From an uncultured Odoribacter sp. (GTDB lineage: Bacteria; Bacteroidota; Bacteroidia; Bacteroidales; Marinifilaceae): a stretch of DNA of 64,000 nucleotides. The first letter of the stretch is position 1; each line of letters starts with the position of its first letter. Both the position numbers and the translations under genes were made by a program. Below are positions 28,936 to 37,806 of the stretch, in pieces. A model generated the notes under the pieces. That model was given only the letters and a program-made list of their open reading frames with translations, was not told the origin of the DNA and made no database searches. The DNA is taken from positions 1 through 64,000 of the forward strand of contig UQTM01000004.1 of assembly GCA_900544025.1 (NCBI GenBank), read 5' to 3'.

Positions 28936-29379
28936 ATGGATAGCAAAAAAATACTAAACATTGTCACGATTGCAATGTTTGTTATTACTGCGGTGTTGTT
29001 AGGTTTATTCATGTTTGGAGGGAGTGTTCCCAACCAACAATACGACACCCCGGTATATACGGCAGCTTTCCTGAACTGGGCTTATGTTCTGTTCGGCATT
29101 GCAATCATCGCGGCATTGGTATTCCCGATTGCCCGTTTATTTACCCGTCCGAAACAGGCGATGAAAAGCTTTATCGGCTTGGCAGTAGTTGCAGTGATTA
29201 TTCTGATTGCTTATGCCCTGTCGGACGGAACACCGATGAAAATTGTGGGTTATACTGGAACCGATAATGTTCCTTCCGTATTGAAGTTTTCAGACACCAT
29301 ATTATTTACAATGTATTTTCTGTTCGGCGGTGCATTCTTAGCAATCGCAGGTTCGGAAATTTATAGAAGAATAAAATAA
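28936..29379 (+). CDS. Conserved small membrane protein of the ExbB-ExbD operon
   Basis: A protein of 147 residues with four predicted membrane segments (about 8-28, 45-68, 78-98 and 118-140), and short soluble turns such as FTRPKQAMKSF between them. I do not recognise a named domain. It begins 6 bases after the ExbB-like stop and ends 35 bases before the first ExbD-like gene, so it is part of the operon and probably of the complex. Its place inside an otherwise standard proton-channel operon suggests an accessory membrane subunit; that is inference. Confidence 0.8.
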   Translation: MDSKKILNIVTIAMFVITAVLLGLFMFGGSVPNQQYDTPVYTAAFLNWAYVLFGIAIIAALVFPIARLFTRPKQAMKSFIGLAVVAVIILIAYALSDGTPMKIVGYTGTDNVPSVLKFSDTILFTMYFLFGGAFLAIAGSEIYRRIK

Positions 29380-29414
29380 CTACTTCCTTTTGGAATAGGT
29401 AAAAAAACAAGAAT

Positions 29415-29981
29415 ATGGCAAAAAAAACACCAGAAATTAATGCCACTTCAACTGCTGACATCGCGTTCTTGTTACTCGTGTTCTTTTTGGCTACCACAAC
29501 CATGAATGTGGATTCCGGTATTTACAGAAAACTCCCGCCCTATCAGCCGGAGAATATGGAAGCACCGAAAGTCGCCACCAGAAACGTTTTGAGAATATTG
29601 GTGAACAGAGATGATCTTTTGTCTGTAAACGACGAAATCACCGACGTTTCCAACCTCAAAGAAAGAACCAAAGAGTTCATTCTGAACCCGAATAACAGCG
29701 AAGACCTACCTCAGAAGGATCTGAAAGAAATACCTTTCTTCGGCAAAGCTGAAGTGTCCAAAGGTATTATTTCACTCCAAAGTGACAAGGGCACATCCTA
29801 TCGGATGTATGTGGCAGTACAAGACCAATTGACGTCGGCCTTCAATGAAATGAGAAATATGAAATCCAATGAAAAATGGGGAAAGAATTACGACGAGCTC
29901 GACGAAGAGCAGCAAGAAGCGATTCGTCTGTTAATCCCGACTCAGATTTCAGAGGCTGAACCTAAAAATGTAAAAAAATAA
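29415..29981 (+). CDS. ExbD/TolR family biopolymer transport protein (first copy)
   Basis: A protein of 188 residues with a single N-terminal membrane helix of the ExbD type. The helix (TSTADIAFLLLVFFLATTTM) keeps the conserved channel Asp (D at TADIAF). It is followed by a periplasmic domain that is longer than usual and rich in charged residues. It overlaps the next ExbD gene by one base (TAATG), which implies translational coupling. The two copies differ strongly and may form a heteromeric ExbD unit. Confidence 0.88.
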   Translation: MAKKTPEINATSTADIAFLLLVFFLATTTMNVDSGIYRKLPPYQPENMEAPKVATRNVLRILVNRDDLLSVNDEITDVSNLKERTKEFILNPNNSEDLPQKDLKEIPFFGKAEVSKGIISLQSDKGTSYRMYVAVQDQLTSAFNEMRNMKSNEKWGKNYDELDEEQQEAIRLLIPTQISEAEPKNVKK

Positions 29982-30448
29982 TGGGAAAATTTAAGAAAGA
30001 CGGTAAAAGAGAAGTGCCTGCTATTTCAACGGCTTCTTTACCTGACATTGTGTTCATGTTGCTGTTCTTCTTTATGGTGAGTACCACGATGCGTGAAGTG
30101 ACTTTGATGATCCAGAACAATATGCCGGAAGCGACTCAGGCTGTGAAACTGGAAAAAAAATCGTTGGTCAGCAGTATTTACGTTGGTAAACCGACCCCTC
30201 AATATCAGGGAGCTTACGGTACAGAACCAAGAATTCAGCTAAATGACAGTTTCGCTACACTGCAAGATATTGCCGCTTTTGTCGCTGCAGAACAGGAAAG
30301 TCGTAATGAAGAAGACAGAAACAGCATTATCAACAACCTGAAAGTACAGGAAGATGTGACGATGGGTATTGTTACCGACATCAAACAAGAATTGCGAAAA
30401 GCAAACTCCCTGAAAATCAACTACGGTAGTAGAAAGAAAATCAATTAA
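29981..30448 (+). CDS. ExbD/TolR family biopolymer transport protein (second copy)
   Basis: A protein of 155 residues, also with one N-terminal membrane helix that contains the conserved Asp (STASLPDIVFMLLFFFMVST). The periplasmic region ends in a typical ExbD fold: VQEDVTMGIVTDIKQELRKAN. It is the last gene of the ExbB - small membrane protein - ExbD - ExbD operon and is followed at once by a terminator. No tonB gene is in the window. Confidence 0.88.
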   Translation: MGKFKKDGKREVPAISTASLPDIVFMLLFFFMVSTTMREVTLMIQNNMPEATQAVKLEKKSLVSSIYVGKPTPQYQGAYGTEPRIQLNDSFATLQDIAAFVAAEQESRNEEDRNSIINNLKVQEDVTMGIVTDIKQELRKANSLKINYGSRKKIN

Positions 30449-30451
30449 GAT

Positions 30452-30480
30452 AAAAAAGGAGGACAAAATCCTCCTTTTTT
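30452..30480. terminator. Bidirectional-type terminator after the ExbB/ExbD operon
   Basis: AAAAAAGGAGGA pairs with the complementary TCCTCCTTTTTT arm (30452-30463 with 30469-30480) around a short CAAAA loop. It is followed by a T-rich tail and begins 4 bases past the last stop codon. Confidence 0.85.
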
Positions 30481-30513
30481 CTTTTAATTTTGCTACTTTT
30501 GTAGCGCTTAAAC

Positions 30514-30585
30514 GGTTCCGTAGTTCAATGGATAGAATGAAGGATTCCGGTTCCTTTGATTGGGGTTCGAGTCCCCACGGGATCA
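30514..30585 (+). tRNA. tRNA-Arg (anticodon CCG)
   Basis: A 72-base cloverleaf: acceptor GGTTCCG with CGGGATC, D arm GTTC/GAAT, anticodon stem AAGGA/TCCTT with loop TTCCGGT (anticodon CCG), a 4-base variable loop, T stem TGGGG/CCCCA with loop TTCGAGT, and discriminator A at 30585. CCA is not encoded. No integrated element borders it. Confidence 0.9.
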
Positions 30586-30599
30586 CAAACCGAAAAGTA

Positions 30600-30630
30600 A
30601 AAGCTCTCTGATGATTCAGAGAGCTTTTTT
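30600..30630 (+). terminator. Terminator of the tRNA-Arg gene
   Basis: AAAGCTCTCTGA (30600-30611) pairs with TCAGAGAGCTTT (30616-30627) around TGAT and is followed by T residues, 15 bases downstream of the tRNA. Confidence 0.8.
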
Positions 30631-30790
30631 AATAAATATCTACCTGAAAAATCGTTCGTTCATTTGCCGAATCCTGTTTCCAGCCCCGCAAATTATTTTT
30701 AGGACTACATTAAATCTCACCGTGACGGTAATCCGCCCCACTCTGTGCAACCGATTTTCTAAATTTCTTTACTTATAAAACAATAATTTA

Positions 30791-30826
30791 CGTCAAAATG
30801 ATTTGGCAAAGTGACAGATTTTGACG
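30791..30826. promoter_or_regulatory. Inverted repeat upstream of the GH2 gene
   Basis: CGTCAAAAT (30791-30799) and its perfect complement ATTTTGACG (30818-30826) lie 18 bases apart, about 215 bases before the GH2 start. A second small dyad, TTGCAC-N8-GTGCAA, is at 30915-30934. The ~410 bases between the tRNA terminator and 31038 hold no gene; these dyads are the only structure I see and may be operators. Confidence 0.35.
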
Positions 30827-31038
30827 AATATTGTATCAGATTGCGAATGTAGCAATTGTGTTTTAGGCGTTTAATCTCTATTAAAAGAATTATAATCAGG
30901 GAGATATGCAATTTTTGCACAAAAAAACGTGCAATATTTTGCCTATTGGTAGAAAAGCGATATTCAAATATCCTGCTTAAACACTCCTATGATAGGGAAA
31001 GAGACTATAATAAATCAAACAATAATTAAAGGAAAATC

Positions 31039-34000
31039 ATGCGTAAAATCACATTGGGTTTAATCGTGTGTTGTTTGGCCTTACAGTGTTTTGCCACTCA
31101 ACCACCCTTAAAAGGCTTCCATTATGCCTCAGTAGAAACTCCGACGGGAAATGAATGGCAATCCCCGGAAAATATAGCGTTGAACAAAGAACAGCCACAT
31201 GCTTATTTCTTTTCTTTCCAGGATGTAGATCATGCCCGGAAAGTATTGCCGGAAAATAGCAAATATTGGCAATCTCTGAATGGCGACTGGAAATTCAACT
31301 GGGCTCCCGATCCGGATTCACGTCCACAAGATTTCTATAAAACAGAATTCGATGTATCGAACTGGGATAATATTCCGGTTCCTTCAAGCTGGAATATATA
31401 TGGCATTCAAAAAGACGGCAGCTTAAAATACGGTGTGCCCATCTACGTAAACCAGCCTGTGATCTTTCAGCATCAGGTGAAAGTGGACGACTGGCGCGGA
31501 GGGGTGATGCGTACGCCGCCGACCCACTGGACGACTTATAAACACCGTAACGAAGTCGGTTCATACCGCCGGGATTTCGAAATTCCGCAGGACTGGGACG
31601 GACGCGAAGTGTTCATCAACTTCGACGGAGTTGATTCGTTTTTCTACCTTTGGATCAATGGACAATACGTAGGTTTCTCTAAAAACTCCCGGAACACGGC
31701 CAGTTTCAACATCACCAAATATCTTCAGAAAGGGAAAAACGTAGTTGCTGCCGAAGTGTACCGCAGTTCCGACGGTTCATTTCTGGAAGCACAGGATATG
31801 TTCCGCTTACCGGGTATTTTCCGCACGGTAGCTTTGCATGCAACACCTAAAGTACAGGTAAGCGATTTAAGAGTGATTCCGGATTTGGACGCGACCTATA
31901 CAAACGGATCGCTCGCCATTAGTGCAGACATCCGTAATTTCGGGAAAAAAGCAGTGAAAGGCTACAAATTAGTTTACACACTTTACGCGAACAAATTATA
32001 TTCGGACGAAAACACCCAGGTAGCGAACGCCACCGTTTCGGCAACGATCAATCCGGTGAAACCGAATGAAACGCTGGAAGCGGAAACCGTAGAACTGAAA
32101 GTACAGAAACCGAATAAATGGTCGGCAGAAGCACCTTACCGCTACACTCTGGTAGCAGAATTGAAAGATGCCAAGAATAGAACGATAGAAACCGTTTCGA
32201 CCATCGTAGGATTCCGAAAAGTGGAAATCAAAGACACTCCGGCTTCCGAAGACGAATTCGGATTAGCAGGACGTTACTACTACATCAATGGCAAAACGGT
32301 AAAATTAAAAGGCGTCAATCGTCACGAATCCAATCCGGCCGTGGGACATGCAATCACCCGCGAAATGATGGAAAACGAAATCATGTTAATGAAGCGCGGT
32401 AATATCAACCACGTACGTAACTCGCATTATACCGACGATCCTTACTGGTATTTCTTATGTGACAAATACGGCATCTATCTGGAAGACGAAGCCAATATCG
32501 AATCCCATGAATATTACTATGGAGCAGCTTCGCTTTCTCATCCGGCGGAATGGGAAAACGCTCATGTATCCCGTGTTATGGAAATGGTTCACAGCAACAT
32601 CAACAATCCTTCTATCGTGATCTGGTCGTTAGGAAACGAGGCTGGGCCGGGAAAGAACTTCGTTACGGCATACGATGCCCTGAAAAAAGTAGATAAATCC
32701 CGCCCTGTTCAATATGAGCGTAACAACTCTATCGTAGATATGGGCTCTAACCAATATCCGTCTATCGGCTGGGTACGTGGCGCCGTTAAAGGAAATTACA
32801 ACATCAAATATCCTTTCCATATTTCGGAATACGCCCACTCTATGGGAAATGCATGCGGAAACCTGATCGATTACTGGGAAGCGATGGAATCGACCAACTT
32901 CTTCTGCGGAGGAGCGATCTGGGATTGGGTGGATCAATCCATGTACAATTACGACAAGGAAACCGGAGAACGTTATCTGGCTTATGGCGGTGATTTCGGC
33001 GATACCCCGAACGACGGACAGTTCGTGATGAACGGGATTGTATTCGGCGACCTGGAACCGAAACCACAATATTACGAAGTGAAAAAGGTGTATCAAAACA
33101 TAGGGGTACAACCTATCGACGTGAAAAAAGGAACATTCGAAATATTCAACAAACAATATTTCACAAACCTTTCAGACTATGATGTGAAATGGTCTCTTTA
33201 TGAAAATGGTAAAGAAACCCAATCGGGCACACTGGCTGTTCCGCAAATCGCGCCCCGCACTAAAGCTACCATCACCGTGCCCTATGCTTACGACAAATTG
33301 AAAAACGAATCGGAATATTTTGTAAAGATTCAGTTCCTGCTAAATAAAAACATGCCCTGGGCCGATAAAGGTTTCGTCACGGCAGAAGAACAAACCTTAG
33401 TGAAAGAAGCCACCCGGCGCCCGGCGATCAACGAAGTGGCGGCACAGGCTGGCAAACTGCAATATACCGACTCGAAATCCAACATCAAAACGGTAAAAGG
33501 CGATCGTTTCGAAGCTAAATTCGATGCGAATACCGGAAGCATTTACAGCTTGACCTATGACGGGCAAACGGTTATTGCCGACGGCAACGGTCCGAAACTG
33601 GATGCCCTGCGGGCATTTACCAACAACGACAACTGGTTCTATTCCCAGTGGTTCGACCGTGGTTTGCACAACTTGGTACATAAAGCAACCAATAGCACCA
33701 TCTTCACTAAAAACGACGGAACGGTCGTACTGGCGTTCACCGTAGAGTCGCAAGCTCCGAATGCAGCTAAGATTTTGGGAGGAACCAGCTCAGGTAAAAA
33801 TAAGATCGAAGAGCTGACAGACAGAAAATTTGAAGACAGCGATTTCAAATTTACGACCAACCAAATCTGGACGGTTTATCAGGACGGCTCTATCGAATTG
33901 CAGGCCAGCATTACGTCGAACCAACCGAATATGGTGCTGCCGCGTTTAGGATACGTTGTGAAAGTTCCGCAGCAATATGCAAACTTCACCTATTACGGCA

Positions 34001-35061
34001 GAGGCCCGATCGATAATTATGCCGACCGGAAAACCGGACAATTTATCGAACAACACAAAAATACCGTAGCAGGCGAATTCGTTAACTTCCCGAAACCCCA
34101 GGATATGGGTAACCACGAAGACGTCCGCTGGTGCGCCCTGACCGACAATGCAGGCAAAGGGGCAGTATTTATCGCAACCGACCGTTTGTCGGCCTCCGCT
34201 CTACAATATTCTGCGCTCGACCTGATTCTGGCGTCTCATCCTTACCAGTTACCGAAAGCCGGAGATACTTATTTACATCTCGATGCGGCTGTAACCGGAT
34301 TGGGAGGGAACAGTTGCGGACAAGGCGGTCCGTTAGTACACGACCGGGTATTCGCCGGACAGCACAATATGGGCTTCATTATCCGCCCGGCAGGGAAAGA
34401 CCTGACCACCACAGCCAATGTCGCCCCGGCAGGAGAAATGCCACTTTCCATCACCCGGAATGCCGCAGGAGTTGCAGAAATCTCTTCTTCTAAAGCCAAT
34501 GCAGTAATTTACTACACTTTAGACAAGAGCAAAGCGAAAGAATACAGCGAGCCTATCCCGTTGCGTAATGGCGGTACGGTAACAGCCTGGTTTAAAGATT
34601 CACCTAAAATCAAAACCAGCATGACCTTCAAAAAGATCGAAAGTATCCAACCCCAGGTGATCTATGCCAGCAGCCAGGAAGCAGGCGAAGGAGACGCAGC
34701 ACACCTCACGGACGGCGATCCGAACACAATCTGGCACACGATGTATTCGGTTACGGTAGCCAAACACCCGCATTGGGTAGATCTGGACGCAGGAGAAGTG
34801 AAAACGATGAAAGGATTTACTTACCTGCCTCGCCAAAACGGAGGAAACGGTAACATCAAAGATTATACGATCCAGGTAAGTATGGACGGTAAAGAATGGG
34901 GAGCTCCCATTCAAAAAGGCAGATTCGAGAACAACCTGAAAGAGAAAAAAGTGATGTTCTCCAAACCGGTAAAAGCCCGTTACCTCCGCTTCACTGCGTT
35001 GAGCGAACAAAACGGACAGGATTTTGCCTCCGGTGCAGAACTGACCATTTTAGCAGAATAA
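31039..35061 (+). CDS. Secreted beta-galactosidase (GH2) with C-terminal discoidin-like module
   Basis: A large exported glycoside hydrolase of 1340 residues, LacZ-like. The signal peptide is residues ~1-19 (LGLIVCCLALQCFA). The GH2 sugar-binding, immunoglobulin-like and TIM barrel domains follow. The acid/base Glu is in VIWSLGNEAGPG and the nucleophile Glu is in FHISEYAHSMGNACG. A beta-galactosidase small-chain domain (DUF4981 and Bgal_small_N-like) covers ~750-1130. The end adds a Fn3/CHB_HEX_C-like module (VIYYTLDKSKAKEYSEP) and an F5/8 type C (discoidin) carbohydrate-binding module from ~1210, seen by HLTDGDPNTIWHTMYS and KARYLRFTAL. Probably periplasmic or outer-surface, acting on mucin or plant galactosides. 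It is monocistronic. Confidence 0.93.
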   Translation: MRKITLGLIVCCLALQCFATQPPLKGFHYASVETPTGNEWQSPENIALNKEQPHAYFFSFQDVDHARKVLPENSKYWQSLNGDWKFNWAPDPDSRPQDFYKTEFDVSNWDNIPVPSSWNIYGIQKDGSLKYGVPIYVNQPVIFQHQVKVDDWRGGVMRTPPTHWTTYKHRNEVGSYRRDFEIPQDWDGREVFINFDGVDSFFYLWINGQYVGFSKNSRNTASFNITKYLQKGKNVVAAEVYRSSDGSFLEAQDMFRLPGIFRTVALHATPKVQVSDLRVIPDLDATYTNGSLAISADIRNFGKKAVKGYKLVYTLYANKLYSDENTQVANATVSATINPVKPNETLEAETVELKVQKPNKWSAEAPYRYTLVAELKDAKNRTIETVSTIVGFRKVEIKDTPASEDEFGLAGRYYYINGKTVKLKGVNRHESNPAVGHAITREMMENEIMLMKRGNINHVRNSHYTDDPYWYFLCDKYGIYLEDEANIESHEYYYGAASLSHPAEWENAHVSRVMEMVHSNINNPSIVIWSLGNEAGPGKNFVTAYDALKKVDKSRPVQYERNNSIVDMGSNQYPSIGWVRGAVKGNYNIKYPFHISEYAHSMGNACGNLIDYWEAMESTNFFCGGAIWDWVDQSMYNYDKETGERYLAYGGDFGDTPNDGQFVMNGIVFGDLEPKPQYYEVKKVYQNIGVQPIDVKKGTFEIFNKQYFTNLSDYDVKWSLYENGKETQSGTLAVPQIAPRTKATITVPYAYDKLKNESEYFVKIQFLLNKNMPWADKGFVTAEEQTLVKEATRRPAINEVAAQAGKLQYTDSKSNIKTVKGDRFEAKFDANTGSIYSLTYDGQTVIADGNGPKLDALRAFTNNDNWFYSQWFDRGLHNLVHKATNSTIFTKNDGTVVLAFTVESQAPNAAKILGGTSSGKNKIEELTDRKFEDSDFKFTTNQIWTVYQDGSIELQASITSNQPNMVLPRLGYVVKVPQQYANFTYYGRGPIDNYADRKTGQFIEQHKNTVAGEFVNFPKPQDMGNHEDVRWCALTDNAGKGAVFIATDRLSASALQYSALDLILASHPYQLPKAGDTYLHLDAAVTGLGGNSCGQGGPLVHDRVFAGQHNMGFIIRPAGKDLTTTANVAPAGEMPLSITRNAAGVAEISSSKANAVIYYTLDKSKAKEYSEPIPLRNGGTVTAWFKDSPKIKTSMTFKKIESIQPQVIYASSQEAGEGDAAHLTDGDPNTIWHTMYSVTVAKHPHWVDLDAGEVKTMKGFTYLPRQNGGNGNIKDYTIQVSMDGKEWGAPIQKGRFENNLKEKKVMFSKPVKARYLRFTALSEQNGQDFASGAELTILAE

Positions 35062-35100
35062 CAGCTGCATCCGGATTAGAATCTTAAAATTCTATTGATA

Positions 35101-35138
35101 AAAACGGAGTTGTCGGGAAACCTTGACAACTCCGTTTT
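35101..35138 (+). terminator. Terminator of the GH2 gene
   Basis: A perfect 14-bp stem (AAAACGGAGTTGTC 35101-35114 with GACAACTCCGTTTT 35125-35138), loop of 10 bases, then a T-rich tail. Confidence 0.85.
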
Positions 35139-35249
35139 ATTTCTCTGTACGGGTTCCCGAAACAAACCATTCTTATTCTATAAAAAACGGCAGCAATCCG
35201 GCCTTGCGGCAGGGCAACACAAAAATTCTTTTTTCCGGGTGATTTCAAT

Positions 35250-35275
35250 CCGATAAAAAGATATAACTTTATCGG
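35250..35275. promoter_or_regulatory. Palindromic operator over the hybrid kinase promoter
   Basis: CCGATAAA (35250-35257) and TTTATCGG (35268-35275) are a perfect inverted repeat 10 bases apart. A -7-like box TAACTTTA (35264-35271) is inside it. The kinase ATG is 18 bases downstream, so a protein bound here would block the start of transcription. Confidence 0.4.
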
Positions 35276-35292
35276 GTAGAATACACGGTTAT

Positions 35293-37806
35293 ATGTCATC
35301 TGGATATTTTAAGCAAACTAAATCGAAGATTATTTTAAGCTATATACTGCTTTTCGCACTAAGCTTTATAGCTGTGGTTTTCATTTATAAAGAAGTAACC
35401 CGCCTGACTGTGGGAGAAGAGGGTGTGAGCGAAGCCAATCAGAAACTATTTATCATCGGCAACACCATTGCAGAACTTTACGAAGCAGAAACATTAAGTA
35501 ATGTGTTCCTGCAAACCGGCTCGAACAACTCGTTCCGAAAATACATCGGTAACATGGAACAGGTGGAAAAAAACATCGACTCGCTCCGCCATCTGACCAC
35601 CCAGGAAGACCAGCAATTGCGTCTGGATTCGATCAGTATGCTACTGGGACGGAAAACGAAAAATCTGGAAGCCTTGATTCGTGCCCGTAAATCCCTGACC
35701 TCAAATGAATTTTACGACAAAGCGATCGCCAGCATCGAATTGAGCAGAGACTCCATAGAGCAGAAAGCCGAAGTACGCCAGCGTGTCATCACGACAAGAG
35801 ACAGTTCCTATATTGTCAATGAAAGAAAACGCCGGGGATTCCTGGGATTATTCAACTCCAGAGGAAAGCAGGACTCTACCCTTCAGGTCACCATTTCCAA
35901 ACAAACGATACTGGACACGCTCGACAAAATCACCTCGCTGCAAAGTACGGACACGGTAGTGAACATCCTAAAGTCCGTATGGGAAGAAGTACAAACCAAA
36001 CGGGAAAATATTGTCCGGCAAATCAACCGTACCGAATATAATATTATCCGGCAAAGTACCCACATCACCGATCAGCTTAGACGAATCCTGGGAGAGTATG
36101 AGAAAGAAGAGATCAACAACTCATTCCGTAAAATCATACAGCGGGAACAAGTGGTGAACACCACCACCAACATCATTGCCTGGATAGCTGTTGCGGCTTC
36201 GCTGATTATCGTGTTTTTTTCTTTCTTTATCCTGCGGGATATTTCCCGCAGTCAGCGTTACCGCCGCAAACTGGAAGCCGCAAACCAGTATGCGGAACAA
36301 TTACTGGAAAGCAGGGAAAAACTGATTCTTACCGTAACCCATGACATCAAATCGCCTTTAGGCTCTATTATAGGATATATCGAATTGCTCGACAATACGG
36401 AAGTAACCAACCGACAAAGCTACTTCCTGAAAAATATGAAAGGCTCTTCCGAACACATCCTGAATCTGGTCACCAATTTATTAGACCTCTCCAAGCTGGA
36501 AAGTAATAAAATGCCATTGGAAGAAGTGGTTTTCAATCCTGCCCATCTGTTTCAGGAAGTATGCGACAGCTTTATGCCTTTGGCAGATACTAAAAAGCTA
36601 CGGTTGACCTGCAAGATCGGCAAAGACTTAGACAGCGATTGCAAAGGGGATGCCCTGCGCATCCGGCAGGTACTTTCGAATATTCTGTCGAATGCAGTAA
36701 AATATACCAACAAAGGGACGATCTATTTTAGTGCGGTTACGGCAACGACCGACGACAAGATCATTCTGAAGATCAAAGACAGCGGCCCCGGAATGACTCA
36801 GGAAGAACAGGAAATGATTTTCAGGGAGTTTACACGCCTATCGTCTGCATCGACCATAGAAGGCACCGGATTAGGCCTTACAATCACCTTAAAGTTGGTG
36901 GAGTTGCTGAATGGAGAAATAGCACTGGAAAGTGCTCCGGGAGAGGGCAGCTGCTTTACGATCCAATTGCCTTTAAAACGGATAAAACAGGTGGAAACAC
37001 CGGCAACCGCCCCGCAACGGCTTACCCCGGCGAAAGAAGAAAGGCAGCTTTCCCAAAATGTATCCAATCTCCGCATTCTGCTGGTAGATGACGATCCGTT
37101 ACAACTCGAAATGACAAGTGCTTTGCTTCAAACCAGAGGCATTGCGGCAGATACGACGACCTACCCGGATAAAATACTGGAACATTTGCAATCCCAAAAA
37201 TATGATGTCGTCTTTTCGGACATCCAAATGCCGGGAACCGACGGTTTTGCATTGGTACAGCTCATCCGCCAATCCGGTTTTCCGGGAGCGGCAACCATTC
37301 CGGTAGTCGCTTTATCCGCAAACCCGGATAAAACGGAAGCCGAATACCAGCAGGCAGGTTTTACGGCTTATCTGAATAAGCCTTTCACTTCTGTGCAATT
37401 ATTTGAAGTATTGGAAAAAGTTTCGGGCAGAATATTGCAAACTCCGGCCCCCACGGGGGCAAATGTTCAGGAAGACCTTGCAACAAACGGCTATACCTTG
37501 AAAAACATTATGCTTTTCACAGATAACGACCCGGAAGCTACCCGCAAAATCGTAGAATCGTTTATTCACGACACACACCAAAATATCGATTTATTCAAAG
37601 GCTATCTCCAAACGGACAACTACACGGCGATTTTCCAATTGGCTCACAAAATGCTGCCTATGTTCCGGCAATTGGAGGCCTCACCGATCGTGGAGCTATT
37701 GCAAAAATTAGAACGTTCGAAAGAAACCGGCCCAGAAGTCAAAGCGACGGTGGAAGAAGTAATCCGGTTAAGCCTCGAATTAAATGAAAAGCTGGCTACT
37801 CGATAG
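35293..37806 (+). CDS. Hybrid sensor histidine kinase with receiver and HPt domains
   Basis: A membrane-bound hybrid kinase of 837 residues. Membrane helices at ~11-33 and ~292-315 enclose a mostly helical, coiled-coil-rich periplasmic sensor region. Then come HisKA (His350 in TVTHDIKSPLGSIIGYIEL), HATPase_c (RQVLSNILSNAVKYTNKG, GTGLGLTITLKLVEL), a receiver domain with Asp643 in VVFSDIQMPGTDGF, and a C-terminal HPt domain with His785 in QLAHKMLPMF. It therefore encodes a full internal phosphorelay. Its last 11 bases overlap the end of the convergent NtrC-type regulator gene, the most likely phosphorelay output by position. The signal is unknown. Confidence 0.92.
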   Translation: MSSGYFKQTKSKIILSYILLFALSFIAVVFIYKEVTRLTVGEEGVSEANQKLFIIGNTIAELYEAETLSNVFLQTGSNNSFRKYIGNMEQVEKNIDSLRHLTTQEDQQLRLDSISMLLGRKTKNLEALIRARKSLTSNEFYDKAIASIELSRDSIEQKAEVRQRVITTRDSSYIVNERKRRGFLGLFNSRGKQDSTLQVTISKQTILDTLDKITSLQSTDTVVNILKSVWEEVQTKRENIVRQINRTEYNIIRQSTHITDQLRRILGEYEKEEINNSFRKIIQREQVVNTTTNIIAWIAVAASLIIVFFSFFILRDISRSQRYRRKLEAANQYAEQLLESREKLILTVTHDIKSPLGSIIGYIELLDNTEVTNRQSYFLKNMKGSSEHILNLVTNLLDLSKLESNKMPLEEVVFNPAHLFQEVCDSFMPLADTKKLRLTCKIGKDLDSDCKGDALRIRQVLSNILSNAVKYTNKGTIYFSAVTATTDDKIILKIKDSGPGMTQEEQEMIFREFTRLSSASTIEGTGLGLTITLKLVELLNGEIALESAPGEGSCFTIQLPLKRIKQVETPATAPQRLTPAKEERQLSQNVSNLRILLVDDDPLQLEMTSALLQTRGIAADTTTYPDKILEHLQSQKYDVVFSDIQMPGTDGFALVQLIRQSGFPGAATIPVVALSANPDKTEAEYQQAGFTAYLNKPFTSVQLFEVLEKVSGRILQTPAPTGANVQEDLATNGYTLKNIMLFTDNDPEATRKIVESFIHDTHQNIDLFKGYLQTDNYTAIFQLAHKMLPMFRQLEASPIVELLQKLERSKETGPEVKATVEEVIRLSLELNEKLATR

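Noticed and set aside
30514..30585. tRNA-Arg as an integration site for a mobile element
   Set aside because: No integrase, no repeated 3' tRNA end and no foreign genes were found on either side.
30560..30778. Small frame across the tRNA-Arg 3' end
   Set aside because: It overlaps the tRNA and its terminator and has no coding features.
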